Below are positions 1-10,799 of a stretch of 64,000 bases of DNA, piece after piece. The position numbers and the translations under genes were made by a program. Under the pieces are notes generated by a model, which saw only the letters and a list, made by a program, of their open reading frames with translations, did no database searches and was not told where the DNA came from. The DNA lies in NCBI RefSeq assembly GCF_954871325.1, contig NC_088777.1, positions 6,053,366 through 6,117,365 of the forward strand, read 5' to 3'. Numbering within the stretch: the stretch's first letter is position 1; each line of letters opens with the position of its first letter. The stretch is from Gordionus sp. m RMFG-2023 (lineage: Eukaryota > Nematomorpha > Gordioida > Chordodea > Parachordodidae).

Positions 1-289
1 ATCTCCTTTACTATCTTGTAAATATCATGAAATTTTTCATCCATATTTTCTCTGATATTTGTTAAAATTTCAACAATATCCTTTGCCCTATTCATAACCT
101 CTTTTAAATCCAAATTAATTTTTTAAGTATTTTACTAAAATCATAAGTATAATTAAATAAAAAATATACACATTGAATTGATATTAAAAATTGTGGCTTC
201 GTAATCTCCTGTAAAAAAATTTTCAGCATCTGAGGAATCCTTTTCTTTGCTGGATACGTAGGATTCGAGTGCTGTAAAAATAACTTCAT
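1..289 (-). pseudogene. hAT transposase, later segment of the same gene
   Basis: Two overlapping minus-strand reading stretches match the region downstream of DUF4371 in ZMYM1-like proteins. About 290-104 contains F-L-Q-E-I-T-K-P-Q-F-L-I-S and then Y-D-F-S-K-I-L-K-K, matching the family's segment with a buried helix followed by V-S-K-x-L-Q. About 130-1, in another frame, reads I-N-L-D-L-K-E-V and N-R-A-K-D-I-V-E-I-L, continuing the same helical region. The frame change and the gap to 637 mark it as decayed. It runs off the left edge. Confidence 0.6.
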
Positions 290-636
290 ATAATTCTGAA
301 GAGTCTCACTGATTGTTGTCTTTCGATAAACCTAGTTGGGCAAAATCGTTTTAGTTTTTTTTTGGATAATTTGAATCAATATCATCAAATGTTCGGATAA
401 ATAACTGTCTCTTTTTGGGTGGTGTGAAAAAGTCACAAACCGACGATATTGTTTCTAAATTTTGAAAAATATATTAAATTATAAAAAGATATCTATAATA
501 CATAATAAAATCTAATAAATTCCAATTAAATTGAAAAAATTTTACGTAAACTGTTCCGGATGTCTCCACATGCCTCGGATATCATCAAATTTAGGCAATG
601 TGAGCTGCAGTGAACATATAAAGCGGTGCTATAAAG

Positions 637-1710
637 CTATCTAATTCTTGACTGCACTCCCTTAACATGACCACTCATTGAGGGAGCTCCATCATATCCC
701 TGGCCTCTCATTGGATTTAAATCTAGATCTTGAAGGGATGCTAAAATTTCTTTGGCTATCGTCTCTGATTTAGTGTCATGTAAATCAATAAATTGAACAA
801 AGAGTTCCTTCATTTTATAATGACCTGATTCCATATCAATAAACTTTATTGCTATGGATAATTGCTCTATGTTACCAATATCCGATGTCTCATCCGCCAG
901 AACACTAAAAAATAGTGATGCTTTCACTTTTGTAGAAATTTCTTTCAATATAAACTTATTGCATATGGATATAATTTCATTTTGAATGCATGAACTAAGG
1001 TAGGTGGCATTTTTAGCCGAGTTTTCAAAAAGCTTTATATAATTATCATTATTGTTGCATAAAAGTTTCAGCAATTCCTTAAAATTCCCTTCATTATGAG
1101 AAGATGAAAGTTTTAAGGGGCCAGCTGATACTCTATGAGATCTTAATGCTAAGCCCTGCCTCCCTAGCCAAATGATTGCATCAATTATATAATTATTCAA
1201 TTTTTTATTGAATACATTAGATATTGATATCTTTTGATTCATAGAGATGGCTTTTAAAGCATCAGATATCTCACAAGAATTGAGATGATATTTATTTTGT
1301 TGATGATAATTAAAATTTTCAAGAGCATCTTTCCATCTTGTATATACTTGACTTACCAATGTTTTGAGTTTTTGTGACCCGGGTCCAGCATATCTTGGTG
1401 AAAAAATGACGCACACTTTACAAAAAGCTCCCTTTTCATTAGCTGAATAAGCAAGCCACTTATATTTGTTAAGCCACGATGTTTGAAATGTTAAATTTCT
1501 TTTATCCAAAGACAATGGAAATTCATAGCATTTGTCAGGTGCCCAAATATTTTCCACAGCCAACAATTTTTCATTATCATTTTTAAACTGAAATTTTAAG
1601 TATAATGAAATATCTTTTTGATGAGGACATTGATTTTCTATATTTTTTTTTAATTTTAAAATATATATTTCAATGTGAATTGTAGAGTTCAGACCTGAGC
1701 AGCACAACAA
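637..1710 (-). pseudogene. hAT transposase, N-terminal half (TTF-type zinc finger plus DUF4371)
   Basis: An open stretch of 357 codons resembles transposase-derived proteins of the ZMYM1-like hAT group. The first 40 residues look poorly matched. A TTF-type zinc-finger region follows around residues 60-115, with a W-L-A-Y stretch and the C-K-V-C-V-I-F core. A DUF4371-like RNase H-fold part follows from about residue 150, with the diagnostic A-D-E-T-S-D near residue 270 (family D-E-T/S-T/S-D) and G-Q-G-Y-D-G-A-P-S-M-S-G near the end. The frame stops soon after that motif, where the family continues to the C-terminal dimerisation region, so this is a broken copy. The cut-and-paste role comes from the family; activity here is unlikely. 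Confidence 0.85.
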
Positions 1711-2526
1711 GAAAAGAATATAGTTTATTAAAAATATATCTTAAATAAAGATTCAAGTTATCTATTACAAATTTAAAAGACAGGGTAAGACATAGAAGGA
1801 AATTATTTGTTTTTATCTAAGATACAAGTTTTCACAATACTGCCCAACTCTGCTTGTGAATGTTGTAATATCTAAAGATTATTTGGGAATTTACAATAAT
1901 CAATGATGAGCTTTTCATATAAAAATGGTTATAACTAAATAAAGCACATTGCAAAATTTTAATAACTCAAATGAAAAAATAATTTACAAATAAAAAAATA
2001 GAACTCAATTATATTATAAAATAACTCATTTGTTTTCCCTGAGTATGTTGGTTGTATTTCTAATTGCAAGATTTAAATAAACGATATTATAAAAGTGAAT
2101 ACCATTACCATCGTCATTTGAGGATTTTGTTATTTCTAAATCAAATTACATAAATTTTCTAAATCAATTTAAATATACCTTTAATTAGTAAAAATTTTCT
2201 TATATCCTTGTGGGAATTAAATAAAAATTTTAAAAACTATCTAAATTTAGTTTAACAATTTAAATTTTATTATTAAATTTAAAATATCTAATTAAACAAT
2301 AAAAATATATTTATAATATATATTTAATTGTTATTTAATATTATATTAGTTCATAAAAATATATTTCATTTTAATATTGTATATATTATTTATTTTATTT
2401 CTAAATTGAAACAGTTTTTTAAATAAAATAAAAAAAAATTTTAAAAAAAATTTAAAAAAAAATTTTTTTTTTTGAGGGGTGATAGGAGGGTTTTAACCCC
2501 CCCCCCCCCCCTTGTCTACGCCATTG

Positions 2527-2882
2527 GATATAGTGAACTTTATTTTACAGCTTTGGAATGGAAAGCAATTTTTTATATAGATTTTATATAAATAGTTTAC
2601 ATGACATTTTTAATATATATTTTTTTTAAATTACGTATATATGTTTTACTTTTAACGTTCAGTTCAATGTATTAAATATTTACTTTTATATTAAAATACA
2701 TATAAAATAAAATTTTAATGGTCAAAAAAAAAATTATAGGGTTGATAAATATCCTAAAACCATTTAAAGTAGCTACCTAGAACTTACAACTTGGGCAGTT
2801 AATTTTAGGATATTTTTATGGCATATCGCTAAAAGCTAAATTAGAAATTTCTATTTTTACTTCACCCTTTGCTGGTTCAATA
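2527..2882. other. A+T-rich spacer, nothing recognised
   Basis: The stretch between two hAT ends is A+T-rich with poly-A and poly-T runs. I see no coding frame, RNA gene or repeat match elsewhere in the window. Confidence 0.5.
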
Positions 2883-3774
2883 ATAGATCCTATGAACCGA
2901 AAAACAACTTTTAAACAAAAATACTTTTTTGTCATGCCTATATCTAGATTTACGGTGGGTTTTTAAAATATTATATTATATCTTATATAAATTTAACTAT
3001 TAATTTGATTTACTTTATAATATTTTTTTTTACTTTATATATTTTCTTATCTATTAATAAAAAATAATTTCTTAATGATATTTTTATTTTATAAATATTA
3101 AGATAAAAGAAAAGAAAAGACTAAGGCTAGAGAGCATATTATTAAAATAAAGTGGAGTAGTGAAGGTAAATTAATGCCGATTATTATATCTTCATAAGAG
3201 AATTTGAAAGTCTTCAAAAAAATGGAAATAAAATCTATTATAAAAATAGAAGAATATTACAAACATTTTAATTAATTTATCTAAAGAACCATAAATAAAA
3301 ATAATATTAGCCTATTGGAGAATTTAAAGTAATTGATACCCAGAATTAATTATCTGATATCATAATGGCAGTGCCGGCTCCCCAAGTTAATGTGGAAAGA
3401 TATTTTTCAACAATTAAATATATACTATCTCCTAATATGCAATATGAGTAGACAAATCTTGAAAATATGTTAATGGCTAAATAAAAAAATTTAAAATTAA
3501 ATATTTTTCATAAAAAAACTGATCATTTATATTTATTTGTTATATTTATAAATCAAATCTTACTATGTGCAATTAATAAAAATGAAATTTATGCGTGTTT
3601 TCCATTTTAATGATGAAATAAAAAAATTATTATTCCTTATACATAATTCGAATGTAGGTTTGAATACAAAAGTGTTCAAACCAGTTTTTAGAGGTTTGAA
3701 CCGAACCGATATTTTTATTTTTTACCGAACCTGAACCTAAACCGAACCGTTATTTGCTTCGGTTTGGATCCCTG
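2883..3774 (+). mobile_element. hAT remnant with transposase 3' end
   Basis: The right end reads CAGGGATCCAAACCGAAGC on the minus strand (3756-3774). A diverged inverted match, ATAGATCC then GAACCGAAAAACAAC, sits at about 2883-2910 and may be the left end. Just inside the right end are repeated GAACCGAAC/GAACCTGAACC motifs, typical hAT subterminal repeats. The transposase C-terminus at 3365-3484 points the same way. A clear 8-bp target duplication was not found, so the left boundary is uncertain. The right end abuts the start of the duplicated segment at 3780. Confidence 0.6.
3365..3484 (+). pseudogene. hAT transposase C-terminal dimerisation domain
   Basis: The frame reads M-A-V-P-A-P-Q-V-N-V-E-R-Y-F-S-T-I-K and ends with E-N-M-L-M-A-K. 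This matches the hAT C-terminal dimerisation signature (A-x-P-A-S-x-x-x-E-R-x-F-S). One stop interrupts the frame about 30 codons in, and nothing of the catalytic core is visible upstream, so this is a fragment. It differs in sequence from the other hAT fragments in the window, so it is a separate family. Confidence 0.75.
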
Positions 3775-3779
3775 AAAGT

Positions 3780-4421
3780 AACTATAAAAAGAATTAAAAT
3801 GTTTGTGCATCTAAATGCAACATGCGTTTTGAGCTGTAAAAATTTTTCTATTAAAATTTATACCCTCTTTAATGGTAGGAGTATTAAAATATGATATGCC
3901 CAATAGAGGGTTACAACTATTTTTTGGGATTTCCATAGAAGCAAACTAATCAAATATGCACTATAAAGTAAAAACACTTTTTAATACAAAATTTTTATTT
4001 AAATGATATTGTATTAATATTTGGACCTTAGATAAATATTATATATAATCAATTTCAACTACGAATCTTAATTGGCCTCCTTTTGACACAAATATAGTCT
4101 TAAATTTACTGGATACCATTTATTATATTGATGATGCTCAAAGGGCTAACATTCTTACCATCGTGCACAAATGCTCTCATACCCTATTTAATGCTCCCAT
4201 TTATCCACGCTAAAACCTGTAGGGCTCAATTAGGAAACAAACGTCCATATTGAATAACACTCACCTTGGAAGGTCAACTTCTAGTTTGAGATTCATATTA
4301 AATCACATCTATAAATGCCATAATTTTACTTAGTATCACTTTCACATTAATAACTTTGGCATTGAATGGCCACTTTTCCTAAAAATTTTTAAAAAAAACT
4401 CTCTTATATCTCTAGTAACCT
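3780..4421. repeat. Duplicated segment, copy 1, left part (pairs with 60770-61420)
   Basis: This stretch aligns with 60770-61420 over its whole length, with many substitutions and small gaps. Shared landmarks include GAGCTGTAAAAATTT/AAGCTGTAAAAATTT, CAATAGAGGGTT, CAATTTCAACTACG, ATCGTGCACAAATGC and CCTTGGAAGGTCAAC. It is continued by 8986-10215, matching 61418-62345; the Ty3/Gypsy element lies between the two parts. No long coding frame is present. Confidence 0.8.
4265..4296 (-). CDS. Candidate short first coding exon (copy 1)
   Basis: On the minus strand an ATG opens a frame reading M-N-L-K-L-E-V-D-L-P and then the canonical donor CCAAG|GTGAGT. The copy at 61194-61228 keeps the ATG, the frame (M-Q-F-P-K-L-D-V-D-L-P) and the donor CCAAG|GTAAGT, although the surrounding sequence has diverged. 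Paired retention of start, frame and donor is the evidence. The product is unknown and no following exon was identified with confidence. It could also be chance conservation in a duplicated non-coding segment. Confidence 0.3.
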
Positions 4422-5180
4422 GTTGTATATCAATAACGGTGGTGTTGTATGGACAAGAAAAAATGTTTTATTTATTATAAATATATCTAAAACTAAAAAT
4501 GATACTAAAGTCCTGATGGGATCTCTCAAATCCCATGGAGGAGAGGCCAACTTTTGGTATGGGACTATTCCTGTATTGACTTCTTGGCCCCATCCAACCA
4601 CGCCATCAACATCCTTGACCAGAAGGAACAACTTAAAATTTCTAAATACACAGAAATAATAAACGATCATTGCTTCATCCCAATCATATCAACCACTCTT
4701 GGCACCTTCGGCAAACTCGCCTTAGCATTTTTCAAAAAATTAGGATCACAAATCAGCAAACTCTCAGAAGAACCTCGAGAGGGTTTTTTTCTTCGTCAAC
4801 GATTATCCATAGCGATTCACAAAGCTAATTATATCAGTTTCAATGGTAGCCTTCTAGCCAAAGAGCTATCATAGACAACGCTTACGTCCCTTTTTCATTT
4901 TTGTTCCCCTGCGTCACACCATCTCCGTTCTTTTTTTTAATAGTATTATTATATATTTTTCAAATACAAAATAATTTAAAAATTACATTCATTATATAAT
5001 ATTTATAAAAATACTATATAACATTTTAGAACTTTATATAAATTTCAAAGATTTACAAAAAAATGCCAAAATAAGGTATATATTTATTTGTATTATTAAA
5101 AAACAATTTAAACGAAATACATGGTTAAAGGCTAACATGTTTAAAATAAAAGAAATTTATGTTAAACAAATTTAAAAAGT
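4422..5180 (-). repeat. LTR of the Ty3/Gypsy element, left (3') copy, with LINE inside
   Basis: It starts TGTTGTATATCAATAACGG and shares with the right copy the blocks AATAACGGTGGTGTTGT, TTTATTTATTATAAATATAT and AACGAAATACATGGTTAAAG. The match is interrupted between about 4507 and 5063 by the LINE 3' fragment. Similarity stops after GTTAAACAAA near 5170. Confidence 0.75.
4508..5062 (+). mobile_element. LINE 3' fragment inserted in the left LTR
   Basis: A 5'-truncated non-LTR retrotransposon end lies in the plus direction. Its coding part (about 4540-4873) reads L-V-W-D-Y-S-C-I-D-F-L-A-P-S, then C-F-I-P-I-I-S-T-T-L-G-T-F-G, then F-F-L-R-Q-R-L-S-I-A-I-H-K-A-N, and ends at a stop after E-L-S. 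This is the conserved C-terminus of a LINE ORF2 type found in many invertebrates (family motifs W-D-x-T-C-x-D and G-V-x-G). A related fragment is at 43736-44057. About 190 bp of 3' untranslated sequence follows. It interrupts the LTR, so it is younger than the Ty3/Gypsy element. Confidence 0.75.
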
Positions 5181-5789
5181 TAATCTCGATTAACATTCCC
5201 CTTCTTCTGTAAAACCTTCCCATAATCCATCTGAGCTGTCATAGAAAACTTGTCGTCCAAATGGTTTATCATTTTGATTGTCAAGTTGTTGCATAAGTCG
5301 TCTTAATCGTTGGCTTGTTTAAATCGTTAGTTTGATATCCTTATCGTAAGTTATAAATCGTGATTTTGTCATGTAGCTTGCTTATAGTACTCAGTGGTTA
5401 TTATTATCAATTTTTCAAAATTGTTATTATCATTATTATTATCTAATAGGATGTTGGAATATTTGAATAAAAAGAGAATTGATCAAATTTGGATGTTAGA
5501 ATAATAAAAGGATTATAAATTCACAAGATTGTTAAATAATATTTTTTAGCGTTTTTATTTTTTATATTTTTAGCGTTTTTATTTTTATTTTAAGTTTTCC
5601 AATTTATTTTTTTTGCGTTTTAGTTTAATTTAATTTTTCGTGTTTTAGTATTTAATTTATTTTTACATATTTTAATATTTTAAGTTATATAATTTTTTAG
5701 ATAAACAGGTTTTTGTCTACTTCGTATCGGTCTAGGAATCGGTGTTACAATATTTTTATCATTAATTTTAATATTTTTGTCCACACTTC

Positions 5790-7861
5790 CGTCCTTCTTA
5801 GGAGAGTCGTGGTATGCAAATGTGTTATAGCATCTCTCTTTCTTAATTGGTCCAGGTGTTTCCTTCTAATGCCTTTTTCTGTATAAACTTGGAACATAGT
5901 GTCACTTTCCTTCAAATTGATTGTCCCTTTGTCCCATGTGTCATTCCCTTGTACTTTATACCAAACAAAATCTCCTACGTTAAAGGTTCTATTTCGTGGT
6001 AAAGTAACGTTTATTTTGTTCTCCTTCTACTCCAACGGTTTTAATAATCTCATTTAACTCTAATATCACGATTGAACATTCTATTAGAAGGTGCCACTCC
6101 GGTTTTATCATTTGGTGTATCGGCAAAGTTATTTTCTATTTCAATATTTTCAATAACATCATTACTAATTTCTTGTGATAATCTTGAAAGGCAGTCAGGA
6201 ACAACATTGTATTGCTTTATACTTTATATTGAAGTCGTAACCCCCCCCCCCCCCCAAAGTTATATTCCACTTTTGTAACCTAAGGACATGGTACTATTGT
6301 CCTTGAGTCCCTTGGTAAAATTGTGGACTAGTGGTTTATGGTTCGTGATGATGGTAAATTTAGTCCCAATCAAATATTCTTGAAATCGTTTAATTGCGAA
6401 CATTATGGCAAGAGCCTCTCAATATTGGTGCAATTTATTTCGGATTTTGTTAAGGTTCTAGACCCAAAAGCAATGGGTTTTTCTTTGTTATCTTTCTCTG
6501 TGTGAAATAGTACAGCCCCTAATCCAGATTTGGATGCATCAGTCGCAATCCCAATAGGTAATTCCGAATTAAAATACGTCAGTGCTGGCGGGAGACTAAT
6601 CAACTTTTTAAATCATTAAAATTTCTGGAATGTTCTAAGTTCCATTCCTATCATTCTTTGTTGACCATTTTGTACAAAGGATCAGCAATATCAGCGAAGT
6701 TACTCAAAAATTTCCCATAATAACCACCCATTTCCAGAAATGTTGACAGCTCAGCAGTAGATTTGGGTCTGGCATGTTAATTATTGCTTCAATTTTATCA
6801 TGGTTAGCATGAATTCCCTTGTCACCTATATCGTGACCCAGGAACCTAACTTTGTTTTTAAAAAATAAACTTTTGGCGAAGTTAGGTATTAACCCGTACG
6901 ATAATATTCTTTCAAACATCTTCTTGATGTTTTTTAAATGTGTTTCATCGTTATTTCCAGTTATTAATAAGTCATCAATATAAAATATAACATCTTTTAT
7001 ATCAACGAAATTCTGATCCATGATTTGTTGGAATATAGCAGATGAAGTTTTCAACCCAAAAGGAAGTCTGGTAAATTCGTAGTATCCCTTATGTGTGGAT
7101 ATAGTCAAATTATTTCTTCTATTTTTATCGATCGGAACTTGTAGAAAAGCATTTGTGAAATCGATTTTGGTAAATTTTTTTCCTTCTGAAAGTTTAGCTA
7201 TAAGATCATTTATATGTGGAAGTGGGGTATCTAAAGTCTTCAATAGCTAGGTTTATAGTGTCTTTAAAATCTGCGCAAAGCCTGATGCTCCCATAATCTT
7301 TGTATGCGACGGTTATAGGACTCCCACATCGCACATCATTTACAGGCTCAATAATTTTTTCGTGTATCCATCTAATTAGTTCTACGCCCACAAGATCAAT
7401 CTTTGAATAATGTATACATCTTGGTGGTATTATTTTAAGTTGGGCGTCACATCTTAAATGTAATTTGACATTTACTTTGTTAATTGGTTCGCTAGTCAAT
7501 TTGGATTCATAATCTTTAATAATTTTATTGATTTCATCTTCATAATTGGTATCGACATTTCGTGTGAATTTATTTAAAATGTTTTTAAAGGCATTGATCC
7601 AGATTCTTCCTAATAACGCGTTCTTTCTCGATCTACAACTACTGCTAGTAAATATTTAGTGATTCCTTCATAACTTACTTTAACTTGAATTATCCCGATG
7701 ATTTTAATCAAGATTCTATCGTAGGTTGTAAGCCGCAAACTGGATTTCTTCATTTCTCTTATGCCAATTTTTTTAGCCATATTATGAGGTATGATAGTAT
7801 ACTTTGATCCAGTGTCAACCTGCATAGTTGTAGTAACATTATTTAATTTTAAAGTAGTCAT
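5790..7861 (-). pseudogene. Ty3/Gypsy pol region (fossil)
   Basis: Recognisable parts in order: an aspartic protease with V-D-T-G-S-K-Y-T-I-I-P; reverse transcriptase with F-T-K-I-D-F-T-N-A-F-L-Q-V-P, L-P-F-G-L-K-T-S-S-A-I-F and the catalytic Y-I-D-D-L-L; RNase H with A-T-D-A-S-K-S-G-L-G-A-V-L; and an integrase C-terminal barrel with F-N-V-G-D-F-V-W-Y-K-V. The integrase catalytic core was not recognised. Motif style fits the large Ty3/Gypsy groups of animals. The region is broken in several places. Confidence 0.8.
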
Positions 7862-8157
7862 AAAAGCACTGTCATCACCTTTGTTTGTATTTTCAGCCAG
7901 GTTGTTGACATTGAAATCATTCTCATTATTGTCTTTGGCAGTGCCACTTTATTTTCTTCAACTTCTTCAATATTCATATTACAATTATTGCTATCGTAGA
8001 AGTTTTGATTATCATACTGGATTCGTTTTCTTTGATTAAAATCCTTACACCTATTTGGATCGTCATATTCGATTTGTTTTCTTTGGTTATCATTATTATG
8101 CAACCTTGTTTCCTTTATAATTATTTAAATTGTTGTTATATCGGTAATTATTATGAT

Positions 8158-8600
8158 TTAGATCGTCACATTGAATCTGTCTCCTCTGATTATAATTAAA
8201 CCAGGCGTTGTTCCTACCATAGTTGTTGTTATAAGATTGATAATTATTATTATGAAAGTTTCTGTTGCTATTGTTATACCGATAATTGTAATTTTGATAG
8301 TTAATATCATTATACTGATTATTTTTATAGTTATTATTATTATAATTGTTATTGCTTCTATCGTTACTAAAATTCCTATTCTTGTTGTAGTTAACATTAC
8401 TAAAATTATTATCACCATAATTTCTACTGTCAAAATTTTGCCTCGAATAATAATTAGGTCTATTATAGTTACTATTAATCTCATTCCTATTAGAAGTACT
8501 TTGGATATCTAAATTCTTATCATTATTTCTATTATTGTCATTATTTTTATTAAATTTTTTATCCCTACTAAAAACATAATTAACTTTGTCACTTTCTGAT
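8158..8600 (-). pseudogene. Asparagine-rich gag-like region of the Ty3/Gypsy element (fossil)
   Basis: Upstream of the protease, one minus-strand frame is dominated by Asn, Tyr and Arg (short N-N-N-Y-type runs mixed with basic residues). That is consistent with the nucleic-acid-binding tail of a Gag protein. No CCHC knuckle or capsid motif could be recognised. Composition and position, not homology, are the reasons for the call. Other frames here read as runs of Ile and Val, which are by-products of the AAT/AAC repeats. Confidence 0.45.
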
Positions 8601-8778
8601 TTAATGTTAATACTATCTAATTTTCTTCATATATCAATCATTTCGTTTTGTGTGTGTCCTTTATATCAAATAATTTTTATAATTTATTACATAATTCCAA
8701 AAATTTTTTATATTTTTTAATATATGAGATTTTTTTATATATCATTGTGCGTGAGTTACCATACAAAGCGAGGTACCA

Positions 8779-8985
8779 TGTTATATTTCAATAACGGTGG
8801 TGTTGTAAGGACAAGAAAAAGTGTTTTATTTATTATAAATATATCTAAAACTAAAAATGATGCTAAAAATAAATATAAAATAAGGTATATATTTTTATTA
8901 TAAAAAAACAATTTAAACGAAATACATGGTTAAAGGTTAACATTTTTAAAATAAAAGCAATTTATGTTAAACAAACGCATAAACC
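8779..8985 (-). repeat. LTR of the Ty3/Gypsy element, right (5') copy
   Basis: It starts TGTTATATTTCAATAACGG and ends near GTTAAACAAA. It is about 200 bp long and uninterrupted, so it shows the LTR's original size. The sequence beyond it resumes the duplicated segment (matching 61425 onward), which fixes this side of the insertion. Confidence 0.75.
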
Positions 8986-10215
8986 CATAGAAATATTTAT
9001 TTTAGATAGAGAATAACCATTGAAATATGCAGATCCTTGCACCAGTCACGGATATATGCCTTTATTATATTTATTTATATTTTTAATATTTACATTTTAT
9101 AAAATTTTATTCGTATTTTATTAATTTTTCAAATTTTATCATATATTTTTTATATTTTGCTATTTTAAATAATTTCATTTTATATTTTTTTTTAAATATA
9201 AATTAATTATAGTTTTAAATAAATTTTTTTTATGTTTAGACTTTTAAACTAAATAAATATCGTTTTTTAAACATATTATGGTATTTAGAGTTATTATTCA
9301 ATTTTGAAATACTTTTTGACACTTTATTAAAAACTGTAATAAAATTTTTATGATAATAAAATGTACAAGAGAAATTTAATTTATTTAAACTATAAAAGCT
9401 TTGAACTTCGATGCTGAATTATAAAATATTTTAGGTTACCAAGATTCACCTTGTCTCTCCATATTTTTAAGTTAAACATTAAATCTTACGGTCAAGATTA
9501 TTGTATCTCTTTTAAAAGAAATAATTGTATAAATATGAAGAAATATTTGCTAGCACCTAAAAATTTCTTAATCTTAAGAACAAATAAAAAAGGAAGGAAT
9601 TTTATTGGGTAATAAAATTTTAAGTTCTAAAATTAGATATGGCTAATTTTTTATTTATAAATTCTAATTTTGTGTTAAGTCGTCGGAAGATAATTGTATA
9701 AAATTTATACAATAAAATGTGTTACTTTTTCGAATATATATTACCGCCCAAAAATAATATTCAAACTTAGATTAAAAAATAGTTAAGACCGTATCATAGG
9801 GATTTGACTCGTTACTAAACAGCCAATTATTTATTTGCCGAGCGCATATAGAAAAATTAGATAGGATAACAAAAATAAAAGCAAAGTTATTAGTCATCAA
9901 ATAAAGAAAATATATTCCAAGAAAAATTGCTATACATGCATGTCAACTTTTTTATCATATTATATTTTAAAATGAAATTTATTGTTATAAATTCATTTAG
10001 AAGACGAATTCGGTAAAATTTTTAATTTTTTTTGAAATCCCAGTAAAAATTAATAATAATAATATAAAGAAAATTTTGTAAGGCGATAATTTAATTGTTT
10101 TTGTTTTATTTTTGGATATTTTTTGGATTTTTAATCATTAATTGAGCCAGTTATTTTAGATTAAAAATCGGATTCTGCAAGAAATACTTTCCAATTGTAT
10201 AATATCCACCCTATA
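8986..10215. repeat. Duplicated segment, copy 1, right part (pairs with 61418-62345)
   Basis: It aligns with 61418-62345. Shared landmarks include TAGAAATATTTAT near the start, ATGCCTTTATTATATT/ATGTTTTTATTATATT, AACACTAAATCTT-like blocks, CACCTAAAAATTTCTTAAT, AAAAATTAATAATAATAATA/AAAATTAATGATAATAATA and ATTGAGCC(A/C)GTTATTTTA. Copy 1 is longer because of extra A+T-rich sequence. No confident gene; a conserved G+C-richer island at 9777-9861 is described among the findings. Confidence 0.75.
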
Positions 10216-10799
10216 AATATTATTTTATAATGAACATTTAAATTAATTTCAATTTATATTAAAATATAGAAAAATTATGGAGAAATATATAAATTTAGGT
10301 TTCTTTAAAAATTGATCATATAGTTAAGATGATTTAAACATTTTACTGAACAATTGGAAACAAATTTATAAGGAATAATACAATCCTCCCCCGATAAAAT
10401 ATACATTAAACGAAAAATTTTTCTATCTTACATTTGTTCAGATAATTTCTTTTCAACATTATTTTTATATTTTTTTTAAATTTTAAAATAACCCATTTTT
10501 CCGCAATCTTTAACTATATAAATTTGAAAAAATTATAACCTCAATTTTTTTAAAAAATTATGTCTATGGTTCCATTTCTAATCATCGATTCTACATAAAA
10601 ATATATTTTTTTACACTTATACTTTAACGGTATAAAGTAAATTTGTTTATATATTTCCCTAATTTTTTGATATTATTTTATAAATTACTTATATTAAAAA
10701 AAATATAACCTTAAATTTAGAATATTTTTAATAAAATAATAATTTAAGCCTTTGATTCACAAATAATTTAATATCAAAAATTTTAAAACCACAACTGGG
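10216..10799. other. A+T-rich spacer, nothing recognised
   Basis: No coding frame, RNA gene or clear repeat was recognised between the end of the duplicated segment and the start of the degenerate repeat array. Confidence 0.4.

Larger units (their letters stand above)
1..2526 (-). mobile_element. hAT transposon of the ZMYM1/DUF4371 type, left part cut by the window edge
   Basis: A DNA transposon lies on the minus strand, with its 5' end inside the window and its 3' end beyond position 1. The 5' end reads CAATGGCGTAGACAAGGG on the minus strand, close to the CAGTGGCGTAG-type termini of many hAT elements, followed by a long G tract (C on the plus strand, 2498-2511). Transposase-like coding lies at 637-1710 and again at 1-289. 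The stretch 290-636 between them and 1711-2490 upstream show no clear coding sequence and are very A+T-rich. The other terminus and the target duplication are not visible, so element length is unknown. Confidence 0.8.
4422..8985 (-). mobile_element. Ty3/Gypsy LTR retrotransposon, broken (fossil)
   Basis: An LTR element is inserted in the duplicated segment; the empty site survives near 61415-61425. Coding order on the minus strand runs from right to left: an Asn-rich gag-like region (about 8600-8150), protease (7610-7861), reverse transcriptase (6704-7499), RNase H (6403-6603) and the integrase C-terminal region (about 6010-5790). LTR-like repeats lie at 4422-5180 and 8779-8985. The left one carries a later LINE insertion. 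The element has several breaks and cannot be active. The LTR copies are still close by eye, so the insertion is younger than the segmental duplication. Exact LTR ends and target duplication are not resolved. Confidence 0.85.

Noticed and set aside
4404-4670. Minus-strand frame of 88 codons across the LTR and LINE
   Set aside because: It spans the junction of two unrelated elements and overlaps LINE coding on the other strand.
8171-8512. Ile/Val-rich frames on both strands
   Set aside because: Off-frame readings of the Asn-rich AAT/AAC repeats in the gag-like region of the Ty3/Gypsy element.
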